DNA of 64,000 nt from Bacteroidota bacterium. Its GTDB lineage: Bacteria > Bacteroidota > JABWAT01. Position 1 is the stretch's first letter; each line of letters starts with the position of its first letter. The position numbers and the translations under genes were made by a program. The notes under the pieces were generated by a model. It did no database searches, had not been told where the DNA came from, and saw only the letters and a program-made list of their open reading frames with translations. Of the stretch, positions 42,794-52,481 are shown one piece after another. The DNA is taken from assembly GCA_023151185.1 (NCBI GenBank), contig JAKLJL010000002.1, forward strand, positions 321,058-385,057. Direction: 5' to 3'.

Positions 42794-43818
42794 ACCCCAC
42801 CGGGATGTTCTGCTTCCCTATCCCCCGCATATCTGGCAAACCGGCCGGCATCCCTTGAGTGGACCTTTTCATATTCCGGGAATGGCCACCCCCCGAATTC
42901 TGTTTTCCGGTAATCACTGAAAGCCTGATAAATTTCTTCCTGGGTATTCATCACAAAAGGCCCGTACTGAGCTACCGGTTCGCCGATTGGTTTTCCCTGA
43001 AGGACAAGGATTTCTGAAGGCTCAGATCCATTAACCCATTCAGATTCCGCCTCAGAAACCAACTCGGCAGCCGTTCCGGACCGGAGTTTTTGCCCGGCTA
43101 CAGTCAAACTTTCGCCTCTGTAAAAATAAAGAAAACGGGTGAGCCCGGTCCTGGCAGCAGGAAGGTCAAAAACTGCACCAGGCTCGATCCGGATCAGCCA
43201 GACTGCGACCTGATTTTCGGGATCAGAAGCCCATGAATCCGGTGCAGGCGCCGGCGGAATTACCCCGTTAAATGAACCAGCAATAACTTTAATTTCCGAC
43301 TTTTTCCCTGAGCTATCGGTTGTAAAAACCACCGGAATTTGTTCAGACCAGAGCATTTTATAAAAGGGGCGGGACATTTTCTTTTTCCCGGGCAGGTTCA
43401 GCCAGATCTGAAAGAGTTCGGCAGGATTTGGTTCTGTCCGGTTAAGCAAAGGAAACATTTCGCAATGCTGCAAGCCACTTCCTGCCGTCATCCATTGAAC
43501 GTCTCCTTCACCGTAACGGCCTTCAGAACCATGTGAATCAGAATGATCCACAAATCCTCTGTTAACGACCGTAACTGTCTCAAATCCACGATGCGGGTGT
43601 GCAGGAAATCCGGGCACATTCCGGCCGTGGTACATTCTCCATCCGTCCCTGACGGTAAAATCTTCGCCGATATTGCGCCCGTTAAGAGGGGCAGCCGGAC
43701 CCAGATTTTCATTTCCCGGCGGGTAGTGATCTTCATGCCAGGCACAGAACAAAAAGGGATCCCTGACCGGAAACTGAAATCCGATCGGGTGGATTTTAAG
43801 AATAGGGCTGGAAGACAT
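42775..43818 (-). CDS. Pirin family protein
   Basis: A 347-residue bicupin of the pirin family. The metal-binding N-domain has FPAHPHRGFETVT, VDHSDSHGS and GLQHCEMF, giving the three-His-one-Glu iron site. The C-domain is a second cupin ending in YGPFVMNTQEEIYQAFSDYR. Pirins are quercetinase-like or regulatory iron proteins; the role here cannot be said. Ends with a short basic tail overlapping the ppa terminator. CCGGAG precedes ATG 43818. Confidence 0.92.
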   Translation of the reverse strand: MSSSPILKIHPIGFQFPVRDPFLFCAWHEDHYPPGNENLGPAAPLNGRNIGEDFTVRDGWRMYHGRNVPGFPAHPHRGFETVTVVNRGFVDHSDSHGSEGRYGEGDVQWMTAGSGLQHCEMFPLLNRTEPNPAELFQIWLNLPGKKKMSRPFYKMLWSEQIPVVFTTDSSGKKSEIKVIAGSFNGVIPPAPAPDSWASDPENQVAVWLIRIEPGAVFDLPAARTGLTRFLYFYRGESLTVAGQKLRSGTAAELVSEAESEWVNGSEPSEILVLQGKPIGEPVAQYGPFVMNTQEEIYQAFSDYRKTEFGGWPFPEYEKVHSRDAGRFARYAGDREAEHPGGVKNPAG

Positions 43819-43892
43819 AACACTCCGGAGAAAAATCGGTTTTAACTAGCCGGTTTAACTCCGGAAAGATCAAAAAAGTTCGGCATTGAGGT

Positions 43893-45218
43893 TCAGACAG
43901 AAAACCCCGTTTCCCATCCGGCATTGAAAGCAGCCAGACTGGATTCCAGCCAGGCGGCTTTTTGCCCGATCCCGATGGCTGCTTCAACGGATTCTTTGGA
44001 AAGCCAGCCTGTTTTTGAAAGCAAAACTCCAAGTCCGACCAAAGCAACCGAGTTCCGGTCTACTTTTTTTGCAATGGCTTCGAAAGGAACTCTTATAATC
44101 TGGGCCTGGGTTACCGGTTCAGGCAGACTCTGTTCCAAAAACACGAAGCTACCCGGTCCCATTTCCTTCAGTTTATCCTTTTCCTTCTGAAATCCCTCAA
44201 TTGACAGAATCAAGGCGGCTGAAGGTGACATCATTCCGGTAAAATCGATGGGCTCAGGACTTAAAATCACCTCGGCTGAAGAATAGCCTGTTTTTACCGT
44301 TATCGGATAATCATCCTTCTGTGAGGCGTATCCACCAGATAAAATTGCCGCCTGTCCAAGAATTCCGGCAGTTGATTTTATTTTCTGCCCGGCACCACCG
44401 GCCAGAATCAATTCCAGTTTTCCGGACTTAAGAGTTCCGAATCTGGGAGAAAGATCCGGTGGCAGTTTGGTTTGTTTTGCCGGTTGGGCAGCCAGGTTTG
44501 TTGTATACTCCCGGCGGTCGGTCCGGTTAACAAGAATGCCAAACGGAAGAGAATGAGCTTCAGAAATTGCCAGCATGGCCTGTTTATCCAGGTCATTTCT
44601 TGGCGAGTAATAAGCCGTGCAGAATTCCCAGATATCCAGAACGGAAAAACCGGGAAATTCAATAGCCTGCGCCATGATTGAGGGTAATTCTTTATCAAAA
44701 GTCGTCAGCCGGGCCCCAAAACCGGCTCCACAGACCTGAGAAAGGCCTATCACATCCAGCGGCGTTTCAATATTTCCGCCCGATGTGGTAACGGTCAGTC
44801 CGCCAATTGGGGTGGTAACAGAATGTTCCCCGCCGGTCATTCCGAAATTGAAATTATTGAAGACCATAACGGTAATCCCAACATTCCGTCTGGCAGCATT
44901 TACAAGGTGGTTACCGCCGATACCACATCCGCCATCTCCCATGAGAACGATAACTTTCAGTTCGGGGTTAGCCAGCTTTATGCCGGTTGCATAAGTTATG
45001 GACCGGCCGTGAAGCCCGTGAAAGGCATGAACATCGAAATACTGATCGGACAACCCAACACACCCGATATCGGTAACAATGACCGTTTTTTTCGGATCAG
45101 CACCCATTTGAACCAGTGCTTTATCGAGATGATGCAAATTGGTTGTATGTCCGCATCCCGGACAGAACGGGAAGGATTTAACTTCCGGTTTCAGATAAGA
45201 CTGGATGGATTCAGGCAT
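43893..45218 (-). CDS. 2-oxoacid:ferredoxin oxidoreductase, beta-gamma fusion subunit
   Basis: A 441-residue fusion. Residues about 1-265 are the thiamine-diphosphate beta subunit: CPGCGH (Cys19, Cys22), TDIGCVGLSD and FCTAYY supply iron-sulfur ligands and MGDGGCGIGGNHLVNAARRN is the TPP/Mg motif. Residues about 270-441 are the gamma subunit (LILAGGAGQKIKSTAGILGQAAILSG, GYSSAEVILS). Beta and gamma are normally separate. It decarboxylates a branched-chain 2-oxoacid or 2-oxoglutarate with CoA and ferredoxin. ATG 45218 follows GGAGG; it overlaps the alpha gene by 8 bases. No ferredoxin-like delta subunit is present. Confidence 0.9.
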   Translation of the reverse strand: MPESIQSYLKPEVKSFPFCPGCGHTTNLHHLDKALVQMGADPKKTVIVTDIGCVGLSDQYFDVHAFHGLHGRSITYATGIKLANPELKVIVLMGDGGCGIGGNHLVNAARRNVGITVMVFNNFNFGMTGGEHSVTTPIGGLTVTTSGGNIETPLDVIGLSQVCGAGFGARLTTFDKELPSIMAQAIEFPGFSVLDIWEFCTAYYSPRNDLDKQAMLAISEAHSLPFGILVNRTDRREYTTNLAAQPAKQTKLPPDLSPRFGTLKSGKLELILAGGAGQKIKSTAGILGQAAILSGGYASQKDDYPITVKTGYSSAEVILSPEPIDFTGMMSPSAALILSIEGFQKEKDKLKEMGPGSFVFLEQSLPEPVTQAQIIRVPFEAIAKKVDRNSVALVGLGVLLSKTGWLSKESVEAAIGIGQKAAWLESSLAAFNAGWETGFSV

Positions 45219-46332
45219 GGGAAACCTCCAACAAAGCTTCAGCAATCCGTTTAGGATGAATCAGTTCTGAGTTTATCTGATTCAACGGTATAATTTTGGT
45301 TCCAACCGGTTTAAGACGTTCTATTTCAAGGAGATACTGACCATGATTCATTTCAGGCACTAAAATGGTTTCAGCTTCTGCCAGATAGGTTTTAAGAACA
45401 GTTTCCGGAACCGGCCAAAGCGTTTTGAGAATCAAATGCCCGGTTTCCCGGTTTTTTATTTCTCTGAGTGCCTCATTAACCGACCGGGAAACGATTCCAT
45501 AACTGATGATCAGGGTCTTTGGTTTTTCAGGGCCTGAATAAGCCCAGAGTGCAACATCATCCGCATCAATCTTTGTATTCAGGTGATGGTTCAGACTGGC
45601 AATAACCTCCGGAGACTTTGTCAGGTTTCCCCACTCATCATGGCTCGATCCGGTGAACCGGCTCAACTCTTCGCCGCCGACAATCCCGATCGGCTGCATC
45701 AGTTCATTCGCAAAGGAAACCGCTTTGGCTTTACCTGACCCGGTGGAAGCCGGTGAAGTCCGTTCCAGGATTTCGGGCAGGGCGACCAGATCCAGATCAG
45801 CCCTCATCCGTGTTTGGGCAATTTCCTTCGAGGACAGGATAAAAACCGGCGTCCGGTACTTTTCGGCAAAATTAAACGCATGAACGGCAAGAAGGTAGCA
45901 ATCTTCAACCGAAGAGGGTGCAAGTGCAATTACCGGATACCCTCCCGAAGTAATCCACCTGACAAACTGGATATCCATACTGGCATCTTTGGTTGCCGAG
46001 CCTGTTGCCGGCCCAAGCCGCTGAACATCCACGATCACCAGAGGAACTTCGCCCATTATGGCCAGCCCAATGTTTTCTGAGTATAAGCTCAGCCCGGGCC
46101 CGGAAGTGGCCGTCAGAGCTTTTTTGCCGGTCATTGCTGCACCGATACAAAACCCGATCGAGGCAATTTCATCTTCGCCCTGTATGGCTGTAAACCCACG
46201 GGCCGGGAGTTCAGACATCATTGAAAGGAGAATCGGGGTTGCCGGTGTAATCGGGTAACCGGCAAAAAAATTACACCCGGCTTTTAAAGCTCCCTGTACC
46301 AGAGCCTCATTGCCGTCGATAAACTGAATCAT
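45211..46332 (-). CDS. 2-oxoacid:ferredoxin oxidoreductase, alpha subunit
   Basis: A 373-residue alpha subunit with the pyrimidine-binding domain: FFAGYPITPATPILLSMM, IQGEDEIASIGFCIGAAMTGKKALTATSGPGLSLYSE, and VDVQRLGPATGSATKDASMD. The pattern is that of the VorB/KorA group. The start may be ATG 46332 or the GTG 2 codons upstream (46338). It is first of a two-gene operon with the beta-gamma fusion and would link amino acid or TCA intermediates to reduced ferredoxin and acyl-CoA. Confidence 0.93.
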   Translation of the reverse strand: MIQFIDGNEALVQGALKAGCNFFAGYPITPATPILLSMMSELPARGFTAIQGEDEIASIGFCIGAAMTGKKALTATSGPGLSLYSENIGLAIMGEVPLVIVDVQRLGPATGSATKDASMDIQFVRWITSGGYPVIALAPSSVEDCYLLAVHAFNFAEKYRTPVFILSSKEIAQTRMRADLDLVALPEILERTSPASTGSGKAKAVSFANELMQPIGIVGGEELSRFTGSSHDEWGNLTKSPEVIASLNHHLNTKIDADDVALWAYSGPEKPKTLIISYGIVSRSVNEALREIKNRETGHLILKTLWPVPETVLKTYLAEAETILVPEMNHGQYLLEIERLKPVGTKIIPLNQINSELIHPKRIAEALLEVSHA

Positions 46333-46420
46333 GGTCACTCATCCTTCATGGAATAAAAACAACAAGATAGCACACCTGATTTATATAGGTGATTAGAGTT
46401 TTGTTAAATAGAAGATCCGG

Positions 46421-48850
46421 TTAAAAAACAGATTTTCCCAACTGAATCAATTCAAGTTTTGCCAGGTTTTTAATGGATTTGAACCGGGTTGTTGAATACA
46501 GATTTTGCAGAACCGGCACAACCCGGTCCGCAGGAAAGGAGGCAGCATCCGGCAGAAGAGACTCGACAAGCATTTCATCATCTTCACGGGTAAAAACCGA
46601 AATCCATGCAGACAGGGTCTTTTCATTTTTCGGATCAAGCTGTTTCATTGCCCGAAGGGCAGCTTCCCTGATCTGCCGTTCATTCGGAGCTTTGGAATAC
46701 CCTTCAAGCCAGGATAAATCCTGCTGAATCACTCCGTTTTCACCGGCTTCACGTAAAATCCGGGCTTTGATATCCCTGTGAAGCGGTGTTGTTGCCATCC
46801 TGGTTTTCAGCCAGGAAAGGGCATCCAGTTTTTTCAGATTGACCAGTTCCTCAAGAAGAATAAACTGAACCCGGTAACTTTTATCCGAAGAAAACCAGTC
46901 TTTGCCAAGCCGGAAAGCTTCTTCTTTTTCTCTGACAGCGGACAATTGCCGGGCTGCAGCAGCACGAACCAGTGAACTGGTATCTTTCATGGCTTCACGA
47001 AGAAGATCCAGTTTGAGAGTCCGTTTATCAAGAGCAAGGAAATTCAGGGCTTCCATCCGGATGTTCTGATAGGGATGTGATTTCACCGCTGAAAGCAGGA
47101 TTTCCTGAACTTCCCGGGAGTAAACGGTATCTGCCAGACCCGTCAGGGCATCATACCAGTCAGAAAACGTCTCCCCGGTTTTAAATTGGTATACCCACAT
47201 AGAATCCGGTTTCCGGAAGGTATTCTGATCAAGAATCCAGTTCTGTTTATCAAATATGATATTTTTCAGATTCGAAATACCTTTGAAAAAGTAGGTTGTA
47301 TCCTGTGAGGCCGTCCAGAGTTTATGAAGTTCCCGGCCGGAATTCTGATCAATTTCAAGCAGGAACGGTGTTTTAAAAATTCCTGTCAGTGAATCCAGAA
47401 CCTGAGTTTGCTGAACCCTGACCGAAAGCAGCCCTGAAGCCGGATCGAGGGAGTAGGAAATATCAAACTGAGGATACCCCGCCTGATAAATCCACTCATC
47501 AAAAAACCAGTACAGATTCTGCCCGGTTACTTCTTCAATGGCCGTCATCAGATTTTCGGTGGTTACCGGCTGGAACCGGTGCTTTTTAAGGTAATGGCGC
47601 AGTGACTGCTGAAATCCGTCATCGCCCAGAATAAATCTGAGCATGTGCAGGATGCTGGCTCCCCGCGGATAGAGATTGGTCGTGAAGGATTCGGGGTGAA
47701 AAACCGGACGACGGCCCTGTGACCGGTCACTCTGGATACCGGCATACTGGTTGTCATAAATTTCTGTTTCAAATTCTTCCTGAGATTTAAACCGTTCGGT
47801 ATAGAGCGTTTCAAAATAAGTAGCAAAAGATTCATTCAGCCAGAGATGCCTGAAATCTTTGCAGGTGACCACATTTCCCCACCATTGATGCGAAAGTTCA
47901 TGGGCCACCAGGGCATCTGATCCACCATCGAGCAGATCAGAATCGTTCAGATTCACAGACTCATCCTGCATCGTAGTTGCCGTGGTATTTTCCATTCCGC
48001 CGAACATAAAATCCTGAATGACAATCTGGGCATATTTTTCCCAGGGATAGGTCATGCCGGTGTAGTCTTCATAAAACTTCAGGATCCGGGGGGTGGCACT
48101 GAACCCACGGATTCCTTCTTTTTTCAAATCAGGATAAACCCAATATTCAAGCGGTACCTTTCCGGCTTTTTCACGTACAATTTCATACTCTCCGGCAGCG
48201 GCCATAATCAGATAAACGGAATGGGGGTTATCCTGCTTCCAGTGCCAGGTTGTTTTGCCGGATTTCCGGTTTTTGACCTTCCCTGCAAGCCTGCCGTTGC
48301 TTAAAGCTTTCAGGCTGTCGGCAACTGTGATCAGGACCTCACTGGTTGCTTTATCAGACGGGTAGTCAAAACAGGGGAACCAGAAGTGCGAATCACGGTC
48401 TTCGCCCTGAGTCCAGAACTGAAGCCGCCGGTATGGGGTATTGACGGTCGGGACCCTGAAGTACAACCCTTTTTCAGGATGGTCGATCCGGTAGGCAAAC
48501 TGAATGGTGAGAAGTTTCCCCTTTTGAAGGCGGCCGGGAAAGGATAAATACACTTTTCCGGATTCGGTCCGGAAGGAAACCGGCTTCCCGTTGCACGTAA
48601 CCGAAGTGAAATCGAGACCGGAGGCATGAAACCAGATGACCGTATCTGCCGAATTCAGAGGAACAAGGGTTATTTCTGCCCCGGCACTGACCAGCCGATT
48701 TGAAAAATCGGGTTCTACCGAAATTTTGTAGTGACGCACGTCATAGCTGCGGTCTTCAGGCTGACCGTTTGATCTGGTTCCAAATAGCGATTGAGCAAGG
48801 CTGATAAAGGAAAACGCCAGAAAAACAGCCAGAATCAGTACTTTTTTCAT
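46421..48850 (-). CDS. M1 family aminopeptidase with HEAT-like C-terminus
   Basis: An 809-residue exported aminopeptidase; the signal peptide ends SLAQS. The exopeptidase motif is GGMEN (variant of GAMEN), the zinc site HELSHQWWGN (about 315) with the third ligand in LWLNESFATYFE 18 residues later. After the catalytic part (~550) come alpha-helical repeats (ALNFLALDKRTLKLDLLREAMKD, VRAAAARQLSAVREKEEAF). It trims peptides in the periplasm or outside. ATG 48850 is preferred over a longer frame from 48904. Confidence 0.93.
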   Translation of the reverse strand: MKKVLILAVFLAFSFISLAQSLFGTRSNGQPEDRSYDVRHYKISVEPDFSNRLVSAGAEITLVPLNSADTVIWFHASGLDFTSVTCNGKPVSFRTESGKVYLSFPGRLQKGKLLTIQFAYRIDHPEKGLYFRVPTVNTPYRRLQFWTQGEDRDSHFWFPCFDYPSDKATSEVLITVADSLKALSNGRLAGKVKNRKSGKTTWHWKQDNPHSVYLIMAAAGEYEIVREKAGKVPLEYWVYPDLKKEGIRGFSATPRILKFYEDYTGMTYPWEKYAQIVIQDFMFGGMENTTATTMQDESVNLNDSDLLDGGSDALVAHELSHQWWGNVVTCKDFRHLWLNESFATYFETLYTERFKSQEEFETEIYDNQYAGIQSDRSQGRRPVFHPESFTTNLYPRGASILHMLRFILGDDGFQQSLRHYLKKHRFQPVTTENLMTAIEEVTGQNLYWFFDEWIYQAGYPQFDISYSLDPASGLLSVRVQQTQVLDSLTGIFKTPFLLEIDQNSGRELHKLWTASQDTTYFFKGISNLKNIIFDKQNWILDQNTFRKPDSMWVYQFKTGETFSDWYDALTGLADTVYSREVQEILLSAVKSHPYQNIRMEALNFLALDKRTLKLDLLREAMKDTSSLVRAAAARQLSAVREKEEAFRLGKDWFSSDKSYRVQFILLEELVNLKKLDALSWLKTRMATTPLHRDIKARILREAGENGVIQQDLSWLEGYSKAPNERQIREAALRAMKQLDPKNEKTLSAWISVFTREDDEMLVESLLPDAASFPADRVVPVLQNLYSTTRFKSIKNLAKLELIQLGKSVF

Positions 48851-48982
48851 AAATTCCCGGTTACTTACCTCTGCAAATAAACTACTAAAAATCCAGTTTG
48901 CCAAACCATCCTGACACCTTCCTGAAATTATTTGAATTCCTGTTACATTTCATTATCTTAACCTTGTCAGCCCGGAGACGAT

Positions 48983-49735
48983 ATGAAACAGATACCGAAA
49001 GAAAATCTGCCTGGCCTGCTGGACGCTGTATTGACAGCCGCAGGCAAGGGAGAACAAATTGTTGTTACCGAGAATAAAAGACCACTGGCTCTTATTTCCG
49101 GATTCGACGGAGACCTGGCCAGGGATCTTCAGTTCCATAAAACCCTGACGGAAAAGCTGATCCGGGATGTGTTGCCATTGGGACTTTCCCTTGCCGCAGA
49201 AAAGGACCTCACCCGTTTGCTGGAACGGATTCTGTATGAATCACAGGACCTTTGTCATGCTGATGGTGGAACGTTGTATCTGCGTGGCCGGAATCATGAA
49301 CTGAAATTTATTGCTCTCAGAACAAAGTCACTCAAACTTGCTGCAGGGGGAACAACCGGAAATCCGATTGCCCTGCCACCACTTAAAATCCTGGAAGACG
49401 GATCCGGAAAACCCAACCTGAAATTTGCCTCTACCTGGGTGTGTATCCAGGGAAAAACACTGAACATCCCGGATGTTTACCATTCAGAGGAATTTGATTT
49501 TTCGGGAGCAAGGAAATTTGATCAGGCAAATCAGTACCAAACCCAGTCCTGCCTTACCGTGCCTTTGAAAGATAACGGAGGGAATGTTCTGGGGGTAATT
49601 CAGCTCATTAACGCAACAGACCCGGCATCCGGAAACCGGATCAGTTTTAATCCCTATGTCGTTCAGATCGTTGAAATTCTGGCTGTTTTGGCCTCTGCAA
49701 CCCTTCAAAACCATCTTGAGAAACTAAAAGCCTGA
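48983..49735 (+). CDS. Phd-like N-terminus fused to a GAF domain
   Basis: A 250-residue cytoplasmic protein. Residues 1-45 (IPKENLPGLLDAV, GKGEQIVVTENKRPLALISGF) read like the Phd/YefM antitoxin DNA-binding fold. Residues about 75-245 are a GAF domain (ILYESQDLCHADGGTLYL, TLNIPDVYHSEEFDF, FDQANQYQTQSCLTVPL, GVIQLINA) related to that of the 27.5 kb kinase. No toxin gene is adjacent. GGAGA precedes the ATG. It may be a ligand-responsive regulator, and its downstream neighbour is a membrane histidine kinase. The Phd assignment is by eye. Confidence 0.6.
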   Translation: MKQIPKENLPGLLDAVLTAAGKGEQIVVTENKRPLALISGFDGDLARDLQFHKTLTEKLIRDVLPLGLSLAAEKDLTRLLERILYESQDLCHADGGTLYLRGRNHELKFIALRTKSLKLAAGGTTGNPIALPPLKILEDGSGKPNLKFASTWVCIQGKTLNIPDVYHSEEFDFSGARKFDQANQYQTQSCLTVPLKDNGGNVLGVIQLINATDPASGNRISFNPYVVQIVEILAVLASATLQNHLEKLKA

Positions 49736-49777
49736 GAAAATATGTTTGTTTCTTTTTACGGACCTTTTTGAAATTTT

Positions 49778-51175
49778 ATGCCTCACACCCCCTGTTCAAA
49801 CTTTCAGGAAACTATTGTCGGAAGCCGGAATGAGTTCAGTCTGAATAGCCGGATTCTGAATGGTGCTTTTTTTGTTGGGTTCATTCTGACCGTAAACGGT
49901 GAAATTTTTAACTGGTTTTTCAATTTTTCGCCGCTGATTCACGCAGTTATGATATTTGGCGGATTAAGTTATGCAGGGTTGTACTATTTTTCCCGATTCA
50001 GAAAGCAAAACAAATACTCCAAACCGTTTCTTTTCATAAACTCGGTTCTCATTATATCAACCGGCTGGTTTACAATGGACGGAATCAACGGTTCGGTCCC
50101 GACTCTGTTTATCCTGGCCTCGGTTGTCTTTCTGACGGTATTTCCCAGGCGGTACCGGATTTTATCGGCAGTAACTCTGGTCGGACTTCTGGGTGCACTT
50201 TTTTTGATTCAGGTTTATTTCCCGGGATTATTTGACAAATATCCGTCTGACAAAGAACGGATTGCCGATATTCTGTTTTCCATTACTTTTTCCATCGTTC
50301 TTCTTTCCTTTTTCATTCTGGCTCTTAAAAACTCATACGAAACTGAACGTGAAATCGTACTCGAGCAAAAGGCTGAACTGGATGCTGCCCACCAAAAACT
50401 GGTCGAGGTTAATGAAACCAAAGAAAGGTTATACTCTGTCATCGCACATGACCTGCGATCCCCGTTTCAAAGTATTCATGGTTTTGCAGACTTTCTTCTT
50501 GAATACCGCCAGACCTTCACGCCTGAAGAAACAGAAAAGTACCTGAACCTGATAAAGAAATCTGCCGAAGATACCCTGGGTCTGCTGGAAAACCTGCTCG
50601 ACTGGACCCGGTACCAGCAAGGTATTCTGGAGGTCCAGATTGAGGCATTCAGTCTGTCTGATCTAATCAATGACGTGGTTGCACTGGTAACCCCTGCTGC
50701 TGAGCTGAAGGACATTACTTTCCAGGTATATACTGAAAAAAGCGAATCTGTTCACTCTGACCGCAATATTATCCAGGCTATCTTGAGAAATTTGCTATCC
50801 AATGCAATCAAATATACCTCTCACGCCGGTCATATTGTTGTCCGGTATTTTGTGCAGAACGGGCAGTTTGTTGTCGAAGTTGCAGATGACGGAATCGGGA
50901 TGTCAGAAGAACAGGTTCAACGGATTTTCAGTCCGGACAAAACAGTGAGGAAAAAGGGACCGAGGAGTGAAAGCGGTGCCGGACTTGGATTGAAATTGTG
51001 TCTGGATTTTACCGAAAAACTTAAAGGGAACCTTCAGATCAGAAGTGTACAGAATCAGGGAACTTCAGTTATTCTGACTTTCCCGGACGAAGCGGGCGTA
51101 ACCGGCGGTGTTTCACGGCTATCTCAGTTCCAGCCAGAAGAATCATCACCAGCGTTCCCGGATAAAAGGGACTGA
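49778..51175 (+). CDS. Membrane histidine kinase
   Basis: A 465-residue kinase: six membrane helices (about 28-180), a coiled coil, a DHp with SVIAHDLRSPFQSIHG (His224), and an HATPase with NLLSNAIKYTS, DDGIGMS and SGAGLGLKLCLDF. The linker between G1 and G2 (RRIFSPDKTVRKKGPRSES) is a normal ATP lid. No response regulator is next to it. Its last 107 bases overlap the converging symporter gene. The upstream GAF protein, 42 bases away, is probably co-transcribed. Confidence 0.9.
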   Translation: MPHTPCSNFQETIVGSRNEFSLNSRILNGAFFVGFILTVNGEIFNWFFNFSPLIHAVMIFGGLSYAGLYYFSRFRKQNKYSKPFLFINSVLIISTGWFTMDGINGSVPTLFILASVVFLTVFPRRYRILSAVTLVGLLGALFLIQVYFPGLFDKYPSDKERIADILFSITFSIVLLSFFILALKNSYETEREIVLEQKAELDAAHQKLVEVNETKERLYSVIAHDLRSPFQSIHGFADFLLEYRQTFTPEETEKYLNLIKKSAEDTLGLLENLLDWTRYQQGILEVQIEAFSLSDLINDVVALVTPAAELKDITFQVYTEKSESVHSDRNIIQAILRNLLSNAIKYTSHAGHIVVRYFVQNGQFVVEVADDGIGMSEEQVQRIFSPDKTVRKKGPRSESGAGLGLKLCLDFTEKLKGNLQIRSVQNQGTSVILTFPDEAGVTGGVSRLSQFQPEESSPAFPDKRD

Positions 51176-52481
51176 CCTTAGCCAGAAAACCTGAAGTATC
51201 CGAAAAAATCAGTCCGCCTGCCCACCAACCTGCAGAAACGGAAACCGTTGCCAGCATCCACCACGTCATTTTTCTGACCGGCAATCTGACTGGTGAATAG
51301 GACAACAGCAAGGGAAAAAGCAAGCCGGGCAGTACCACCGAGCCCAGTGCATACCAGATTGAAATGATATGATCGGCGAGAAGTGCAACCAGAAAGCTGA
51401 AAACAGAAACCAGCAGGAGAGAGATCCGGAATACCCGGACTGATTTCCCTTCCTCAGTTCCCCTTAGTTTCATCCAGAAATCCCGGCCCAGAGCCTGAGC
51501 AGCCAGAAAACTGAACCCGTTCAGTGTTGAAAGAACAGTTGCCAGCATCCCCGTGAAAAACAATCCTTTTGCTACCGGCGGCAGAACGGCATCTGCCAGT
51601 GACGGATAAGAAAATGCCGGGTTGTCGAGATCAGGTAAAACAGAACGGGCATAAAGACCGGTAAACGTTGTGCAGAAATCAAACAAAAGCCAGAACCCGA
51701 TACTGATTAAAATTCCATTTCTGGCAGTTTCAGGAGTTTTTGCCGAATAACATCTCTGGTAAAATCCCGGGTCTGCCAGAGTAAGTGAGGCCAGAAAAAA
51801 CCAAACGATCAGGCTGCTGCCAGCACCTTCGGGAATCCATTCCAGATGCCCCGGAGGTAAAGTTTCGGTAAGGAACTGCCATCCGCCATACTGAACCCAG
51901 ACCACCGGAAGAATTATAAAAAAGCCCCCGAACATCAGAGCAAACTGCAGGAAATCAGTTGTGATGAGTGTTTTATAACCTCCGGCGGCAACAAACAAAA
52001 GAGAAACACCCAGGGCAATTATCAAAGCCATCCACATGGGAACAGGTAAAATCAACGAAATCAGAATGCCGGACATGAGGAGGTATGGTGCAGGAGTGAC
52101 CATGAAAAAGGTCAGGATGGCACTTACCAGTCCGGCCGAACGGCCATAAACGGAAGCAATCTGGTCGGGGATGGAGATCAGCCCGGTTTTTCGGATTTTT
52201 GGGGCAAGCCAAAGGGCAAAAATCAGAGCAAAAACATAATAAGGGAAACCAAAAGCCAGCCAGTTCGAAAGTCCGTAAAGATAGGAGTATTCACCAACCC
52301 CGAGAATTCCGCCATACCAGGTTGAAACCAGAGTAACCACGAAACCAGGTAAAGTCACTTTACGGCCGGCAAGCAGAAAATCATCTTCAGACTGCCCTGA
52401 TTTAGCTGCACGGAATCCCAGAATCAGTAGCAACAGAAAATAGAGCCCGAGTACAGAATAATCTGCCGGTGAAAAAGTCAT
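51069..52481 (-). CDS. Sodium:solute symporter (SSS family)
   Basis: A 470-residue transporter with about 12-13 helices. Family signs are FRAAKSGQSEDDFLLAGRKV, STWYGGILGVGEYSYLYG and the sodium-site region of helix 8 (GLFFTGMLATVLSTLNGFSFLAAQALGRD). It overlaps the thiamine pyrophosphokinase start/stop by 4 bases (ATGA), so the two are coupled. In this setting a thiamine or precursor transporter is plausible, but the substrate cannot be read. Its last 107 bases lie antisense to the histidine kinase gene. Confidence 0.88.
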   Translation of the reverse strand: MTFSPADYSVLGLYFLLLLILGFRAAKSGQSEDDFLLAGRKVTLPGFVVTLVSTWYGGILGVGEYSYLYGLSNWLAFGFPYYVFALIFALWLAPKIRKTGLISIPDQIASVYGRSAGLVSAILTFFMVTPAPYLLMSGILISLILPVPMWMALIIALGVSLLFVAAGGYKTLITTDFLQFALMFGGFFIILPVVWVQYGGWQFLTETLPPGHLEWIPEGAGSSLIVWFFLASLTLADPGFYQRCYSAKTPETARNGILISIGFWLLFDFCTTFTGLYARSVLPDLDNPAFSYPSLADAVLPPVAKGLFFTGMLATVLSTLNGFSFLAAQALGRDFWMKLRGTEEGKSVRVFRISLLLVSVFSFLVALLADHIISIWYALGSVVLPGLLFPLLLSYSPVRLPVRKMTWWMLATVSVSAGWWAGGLIFSDTSGFLAKVSPFYPGTLVMILLAGTEIAVKHRRLRPLRPGKSE

